A stretch of DNA of 42,675 nt from Kribbia dieselivorans NBRC 106261 (GTDB lineage Bacteria; Actinomycetota; Actinomycetes; Actinomycetales; Dermatophilaceae): contig NZ_BCRE01000071.1 in assembly GCF_001552435.1 (NCBI RefSeq), positions 1 to 42,675 of the forward strand. Direction: 5' to 3'. Made by a program: the position numbers and the translations under genes. Below, in pieces: positions 39,389 to 42,675 of the stretch. How positions within the stretch are numbered: the stretch's first letter is position 1; every line of letters begins with the position of its first letter. The notes beneath the pieces were generated by a model. The model had not been told where the DNA came from, did not search any database, and saw nothing but the letters and a program-made list of their open reading frames with translations.

Positions 39389-41191
39389 TCACACGGGGTG
39401 GTCGGTCAGGACGCCGGTCAACGACCGCAGCCCCTCCGGCCCGGACGGTTCGCGGGCGAGCAACGGCAGGATCGCCGTTCGGGGCGCCAACTCGCGCACC
39501 TGAGCGAGATACGGGGCTTCGGTCCGCGCCCGCGCACTCAACAGCGGATCGGTCGTGTGAGCCGCCGTCAGCGACTGATTCACGACCCAGGCCCACGGCG
39601 TGATCCCGGCGCGCCCGAGGTCGGTCTGCAGATCGGCCGCCTCCTGCACCGGGGTCGCCTCGGGCAGCGTGACGATGATGACCTTGGTCAACTCCGGGTC
39701 CTGCAACCGCATCAGCGGAGTCACCGTGCTCCGCTCCTCACCCAACGTGCGCATGATGTCGCGGTGATACGACCCGGTGGCATCCATGAGCAGCAGCGTG
39801 TGCCCCGTCGGCGCGGTGTCGATGACGACGAACTGCCGACGCGCCTGACCGACGAGGTGCGAGAACTCACCGAACACGGCGACCTCCTCGGTGCACGGCG
39901 AACGCAGATCCTCGGCCAGCGACGCCCGCCCGGCCTCGTCGAGGCGTCTGCCCTTGGTCGCGAGCACGCGGTCCCGATAGGCCTGCGTGGCCGCCACCGG
40001 ATCGATGCGCGACACCGTCAGGTGGTCACTCGCGGCCTCGCCGAGCACTTGATCGAGATGAGCGGCCGGATCCGTGGTCGAGAGGTGCACGACCTTGCCG
40101 CGCTCCGCCAACCCGAGCGCCAGCGCGGCCGCGGCCGAACTCTTGCCCACGCCACCCTTGCCCATGCACATGATGAGGCCGTGATCGGCGGAGGCGAGTT
40201 CGGCCACGAGCGTCTCGAGGCCGTCGGGGGCGTCGTCGGCCGGGCTGGCAAACCCCGACCCAACCGGCTCCGCAACCGCCGCCGCCACCGACTCCGGCGA
40301 CGCACCGAGCAACTGCCGCACCGCGGCGACCTCGACCACGGCGGTGCCACGCAGCGGGATCCGCGTGCACGCCAAACCCGCGAGCGACGCCGGCAGATCA
40401 CGCAGCGCCTCCTGCTCACGGGCATACACGGCCAACGCGAGTTCGTCGCCGCCGGTCGGCTGTGGCAGCACGGCATTGATGACGAGGTGCTGTTCGGCCA
40501 TCCCGACGCGCGCCAACTCCTGCGCGGTGCGCGCGGCCTCGGCCAGGGCCGACCGCTGGGCCCGCGCGACCAACACCAGCCGCGTCAACGACGGATCCGC
40601 CAATCGCGCCAAGGCGGTGGCGTACGTCGCGCGGGTCCGGTCCAGCCCGGCCATCGGCCCCAGGCACGAGGCGTCGCCCTTGCCGGCGTCGAGATAGGCC
40701 GTCCATTCGCCTGGCAACTGCAGCAGCCGGATCGTGTGACCGGTCGGCGCGGTGTCGAAGATGACGTGCGCGTACGGGGCGATGACCCCGTCGTCGGCCA
40801 GCAGTTCGGTGAACTCGTTGAACGAGGCCACCTCGGTCGTGCACGAACCGGAGAGCTGTTCGGTGATCGACGCGATCTCGGCGGCGGGCAGCAGGTCGCG
40901 CACCGGGTCGATGATCTTCGCGCGAAAATCCTCCGCGGCCCCGTGCGGGTCGATCTCGATCGCGTCGAGCCCGGGCACCGCGGCGATGGGGGTGATCCGG
41001 TTGCCGATGGGCTGGTCGAGCACCTGCGCGACGTTGGAGGCCGGATCGGTCGAGACGAGCAGCACCCGCGCTCCGGTGTCGGCCAGGCGCACCGCGGTGG
41101 CACACGCCAGCGACGTCTTGCCGACCCCGCCCTTGCCGGTGAAGAAGTAGAACCGCGGGGGAGCGTCGAGGAAGGTGACGTGCTCAGACAT
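39389..41191 (-). CDS. arsA: ArsA arsenite-translocating ATPase (two-domain)
   Basis: A 600-residue tandem ATPase energising an arsenite efflux pump. The N-half P-loop is TGKGGVGKT (18-26) and the C-half P-loop is MGKGGVGKSS. Both halves carry the signal sequence DTAPTGHT. The metalloid cysteines known from E. coli ArsA have counterparts: SGSCTTEV, GDASCLGP and RSPCTEEV. The ATG at 41191 lies two bases after the ArsD stop. The reading frame continues upstream, but that extension is inside arsD and is not used. The membrane pump it should drive (ArsB or Acr3) is not in the window. Confidence 0.95.
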   Translation of the reverse strand: MSEHVTFLDAPPRFYFFTGKGGVGKTSLACATAVRLADTGARVLLVSTDPASNVAQVLDQPIGNRITPIAAVPGLDAIEIDPHGAAEDFRAKIIDPVRDLLPAAEIASITEQLSGSCTTEVASFNEFTELLADDGVIAPYAHVIFDTAPTGHTIRLLQLPGEWTAYLDAGKGDASCLGPMAGLDRTRATYATALARLADPSLTRLVLVARAQRSALAEAARTAQELARVGMAEQHLVINAVLPQPTGGDELALAVYAREQEALRDLPASLAGLACTRIPLRGTAVVEVAAVRQLLGASPESVAAAVAEPVGSGFASPADDAPDGLETLVAELASADHGLIMCMGKGGVGKSSAAAALALGLAERGKVVHLSTTDPAAHLDQVLGEAASDHLTVSRIDPVAATQAYRDRVLATKGRRLDEAGRASLAEDLRSPCTEEVAVFGEFSHLVGQARRQFVVIDTAPTGHTLLLMDATGSYHRDIMRTLGEERSTVTPLMRLQDPELTKVIIVTLPEATPVQEAADLQTDLGRAGITPWAWVVNQSLTAAHTTDPLLSARARTEAPYLAQVRELAPRTAILPLLAREPSGPEGLRSLTGVLTDHPV

Positions 41192-41193
41192 CC

Positions 41194-41622
41194 TCAGCAG
41201 CACCCCGATCCGCCATCGCTTGACGGAGTGCAGCACGCGGAGGTGGTGGGGACGGCCTCGCTTCTCCCGGCCAGGCGCAGGAGCTCGGTGCGGTCCGGGT
41301 AGCGACCCGCCGCGACGGTCACGCCGTCGACGAGCACGAGCGGCAGCCCACCCGACCCGGCCACGCGGAGGAAACCGGTGACGGCGGGTTGCGCGGTGAA
41401 CGAGCCGGGGTCGTTGGCGAGGTTGTGTCGCGCGATGTTGACGCCCAGGTCACGCAGGTGCGCGAGGTCGGCGGTGAAGGTGACGAGATTCTCGTCGAGG
41501 TCGGGGCCGCAGACCCCGGTGTTGCAGCACAGTGCGGGCTCGAAGACGCGGATGATCGGCCCGTCGGCCTCTGCCGGCATCGACGACTGACCGCTGACAT
41601 CGGTCACGGAGAGCTCGATCAT
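41194..41622 (-). CDS. arsD: ArsD arsenite metallochaperone
   Basis: A 142-residue thioredoxin-like protein that hands arsenite to ArsA. The essential triad is present in [10 protein letters not shown] (Cys32, Cys33, Cys38). [15 protein letters not shown] forms the second half of the fold, and two vicinal cysteine pairs end the protein ([15 protein letters not shown]). Residues 1-22 extend the usual N-terminus. The ATG at 41622 has GGGAG and overlaps the arsC stop by four bases. Translation of the three genes arsC-arsD-arsA is thus tightly linked. Confidence 0.95.
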   Translation of the reverse strand: MIELSVTDVSGQSSMPAEADGPIIRVFEPALCCNTGVCGPDLDENLVTFTADLAHLRDLGVNIARHNLANDPGSFTAQPAVTGFLRVAGSGGLPLVLVDGVTVAAGRYPDRTELLRLAGRSEAVPTTSACCTPSSDGGSGCC

Positions 41623-42050
41623 CGCGCTGCTCCCGCCAGTTCGCCGTAGAGGGCCTCGACGCGGGTGGCGATGTCGTCACGCACCAGCCGCATCCGCTCC
41701 ATCCCCTCGATGCCGCGCTCCGACGGTTCGTCGGTCTCCCACGTCTCGATCGCGGCGCGCATCCCCGGCACCGGGTCGACCGTGGCCTCGGAGCCGAGCA
41801 CGATCACCCGGTCGACGCGGGCCAGAACCTCGGGGTCGATCGGCTTCGGGTGTTCCCGGCCCATCGACGCTCCGACCTCGACCACCGACTCCTCGGACTG
41901 GGCGTTGAGTGCCGATCCGGGTTTCGTGCCGGCCGAGTGGACCTCGACGGTGTCACCGGCGCGCTGCCGCATCAGGGCTGCCGCCATTTGGGACTTGCCG
42001 CCGTTCTTGACGCACACGAACAGCACTGCGGGTCGCGCATTCTCGGACAC
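41619..42050 (-). CDS. arsC: Arsenate reductase, mycothiol-transferase type
   Basis: A 143-residue low-molecular-weight phosphatase-fold enzyme. The P-loop is [12 protein letters not shown] with the catalytic Cys13; the usual Arg is replaced by Lys, as I recall for arsenate-mycothiol transferases of Corynebacterium. Asp near the C-terminus is in [13 protein letters not shown] 42050 is chosen over ATG 42065 because AGGAGAACCG stands directly before it, while the ATG has no ribosome site. First gene of the ars operon. It would join arsenate to mycothiol for later reduction. Confidence 0.88.
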   Translation of the reverse strand: MSENARPAVLFVCVKNGGKSQMAAALMRQRAGDTVEVHSAGTKPGSALNAQSEESVVEVGASMGREHPKPIDPEVLARVDRVIVLGSEATVDPVPGMRAAIETWETDEPSERGIEGMERMRLVRDDIATRVEALYGELAGAAR

Positions 42051-42146
42051 CGGTTCTCCTGACATATCGAGAGTGATCTATGAGTCAGTCAACCGGCATA
42101 CATGGATGATTGTCAATGCGTCTGGTGAGTTGGCGCCGCCACACAC
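42051..42146 (-). promoter_or_regulatory. Likely ars operon promoter region
   Basis: The AT-rich stretch 42060-42116 must hold the ars promoter. TTGACA (minus, 42111-42116) and TTGACT (minus, 42087-42092) are two possible -35 elements 24 bases apart, and may instead be repeated operator halves. No clear -10 or ArsR-type palindrome could be fixed, and no arsR is present in the window. Confidence 0.35.
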
Positions 42147-42220
42147 CCGCCCCTCCCCTGGTTCGAGGTGTTACGCGGCGGATTCCCGCCGCGTAACACC
42201 TCGAACCGCGGGAGGGGCGG
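42147..42220. repeat. GGTTCGAGGTATTAC-family palindrome with compensated base pair
   Basis: The 35-nt arms 42147-42181 and 42186-42220 pair with two adjacent mismatches around the loop ATTC. Here the motif reads GAGGTGTTAC and GTAACACCTC, whereas the other copies read GAGGTATTAC and GTAATACCTC: an A-T pair was changed to G-C on both arms. It lies between the divergent ars operon and the hydrolase gene. Confidence 0.93.
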
Positions 42221-42236
42221 GGCGCATGCTGGACCG

Positions 42237-42675
42237 GTGAACTGGCGACAAGCGAGACCCACACGACGGATCGGCGCGTCCGCGAGCGGCATGGAGTACA
42301 CCGCGATCGGCGACGGACCCCGAGCGCTCCTGACGATCCCCGGCGGACCCGGCAGCGACGTGCCGACCGGCCTGCAGGCTCGGCTGAGCGAGCGGCAGTA
42401 CGCCGGCTACCTCGATGCCGGCTACACGGTGTGGACCGCGACGCGCCCCCGCCACATGCCACCCGGGCACACCGTGATCGACATGGCCGCCGACTACGCC
42501 CGCTTCGCGCGCGAGGAGATCGGCGGCCCCGTCGACGTGCTGGGGGAGTCCTACGGCGGGATCATCGCCATCCACCTCGCCGCCGGGCACCCGGACGTCC
42601 TCCGGCGCGTCGTCGTCGCCGGCGCGGCCGCCACGGTCAGCGCGTGGGGCAGCGAGGTCGACGCGCGGTGGGCGC
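42237..42675 (+). CDS. Alpha/beta hydrolase, N-terminal part (cut by window end)
   Basis: At least 146 codons are open to the window edge. The conserved start YTAIGDGPRALLTIPGGPGSD supplies the oxyanion region, and the nucleophile elbow is VDVLGESYGGIIAIHLA with serine near residue 106. DVLRRVVVAGAA follows. The order fits the alpha/beta-hydrolase fold (esterase, lipase or peptidase); the acid and histidine lie beyond the edge. GTG 42237 is the first start in frame, with a GGAGGGG run about 20 bases upstream; ATG 42291 is an alternative. Substrate unknown. Confidence 0.8.
   Translation, partial: MNWRQARPTRRIGASASGMEYTAIGDGPRALLTIPGGPGSDVPTGLQARLSERQYAGYLDAGYTVWTATRPRHMPPGHTVIDMAADYARFAREEIGGPVDVLGESYGGIIAIHLAAGHPDVLRRVVVAGAAATVSAWGSEVDARWA

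Noticed and set aside
39398-41302. Plus-strand frame of 634 codons
   Set aside because: It is the complement of arsA, which has all its motifs; composition is Arg/Gly/Asp-rich shadow type.
42060-42120. ArsR operator upstream of arsC
   Set aside because: Only a repeated TTGAC was found; no inverted repeat of ArsR type could be fixed, so it was kept as a general promoter region.
3831-42220. CRISPR array or integron attC sites from the repeated palindromes
   Set aside because: The repeats are spread singly over 38 kb at gene ends, without regular spacers, Cas genes or an integrase.
1-42675. tRNA, rRNA or riboswitch
   Set aside because: No cloverleaf with the GTTC-type T arm, no rRNA signature and no known riboswitch core was noticed. 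The GGTTCGA motif in the palindromes looks like a T arm but is part of a simple long stem.

Overview
The window is high-GC actinobacterial DNA. Supporting signs are GTG/TTG starts, AGGAGG-type ribosome sites, a leaderless-type promoter, Tat-exported proteins, an mprA-mprB-pepD-like stress locus and arsenate reductases of the mycothiol type. A Micrococcales-like host is a guess from gene content; no rRNA, tRNA, phage, IS or CRISPR is visible to fix it. No stretch over 300 bases lacks a gene or gene remnant. The longest gaps are 7910-8154 and 3718-3946, both between divergent genes.

Layout. 0.1-3.7 kb: two-component system plus HtrA protease, minus strand. 3.9-11.1 kb: DedA membrane protein, exported PhoD-like phosphatase, secreted tripeptidyl-aminopeptidase-like hydrolase, secreted SGNH esterase, and a CoA-disulfide-reductase/rhodanese fusion under a CsoR/CstR-type operator. 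11.2-16.9 kb is a worn region: a BKACE-type enzyme, a HipA-kinase/HIRAN pair behind the C-terminal stub of a type I restriction HsdR, a probably truncated membrane protein coupled to a BamE-like lipoprotein-like gene, and a broken alkaline-phosphatase-family gene. 16.9-22.7 kb: NarL-type two-component pair divergent from a DUF6326 membrane protein, a MaoC hydratase, a His-rich Tat-exported PHP metallohydrolase and a Tat-exported GT-B-like protein.

22.8-38.7 kb is the centrepiece: a 16-kb catabolic island built of three transcription units around a GntR/FCD regulator. Unit A (minus): APH-type kinase, CrtC-like DUF7064 protein, and a 795-aa protein with a phosphohistidine swivel domain plus winged helix. 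Unit B (minus): P450, aldehyde dehydrogenase, Zn alcohol dehydrogenase, PtpB-like phosphatase, NDP-forming acyl-CoA ligase. Unit C (plus): a PPDK lacking its PEP-binding barrel, a 3Fe-4S ferredoxin and a ferredoxin reductase. The promoter regions share short motifs, so they look like one regulon. The inferred logic is: hydroxylate a lipophilic substrate (P450 with Fd and FdR), phosphorylate a hydroxyl (APH and/or the split dikinase), oxidise alcohol to acid, then activate to CoA. The substrate cannot be read from sequence.

38.7-42.1 kb: an arsC-arsD-arsA-arsC operon without an efflux pump in the window. The right edge cuts an alpha/beta hydrolase.

A second theme is the intergenic DNA. At least twelve perfect or near-perfect palindromes, falling into five arm families, sit mostly at gene ends. 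Several families share a layout of 14-16-nt arms around a 10-nt centre. None occurs inside the 16-kb island, although one family flanks it on both sides.
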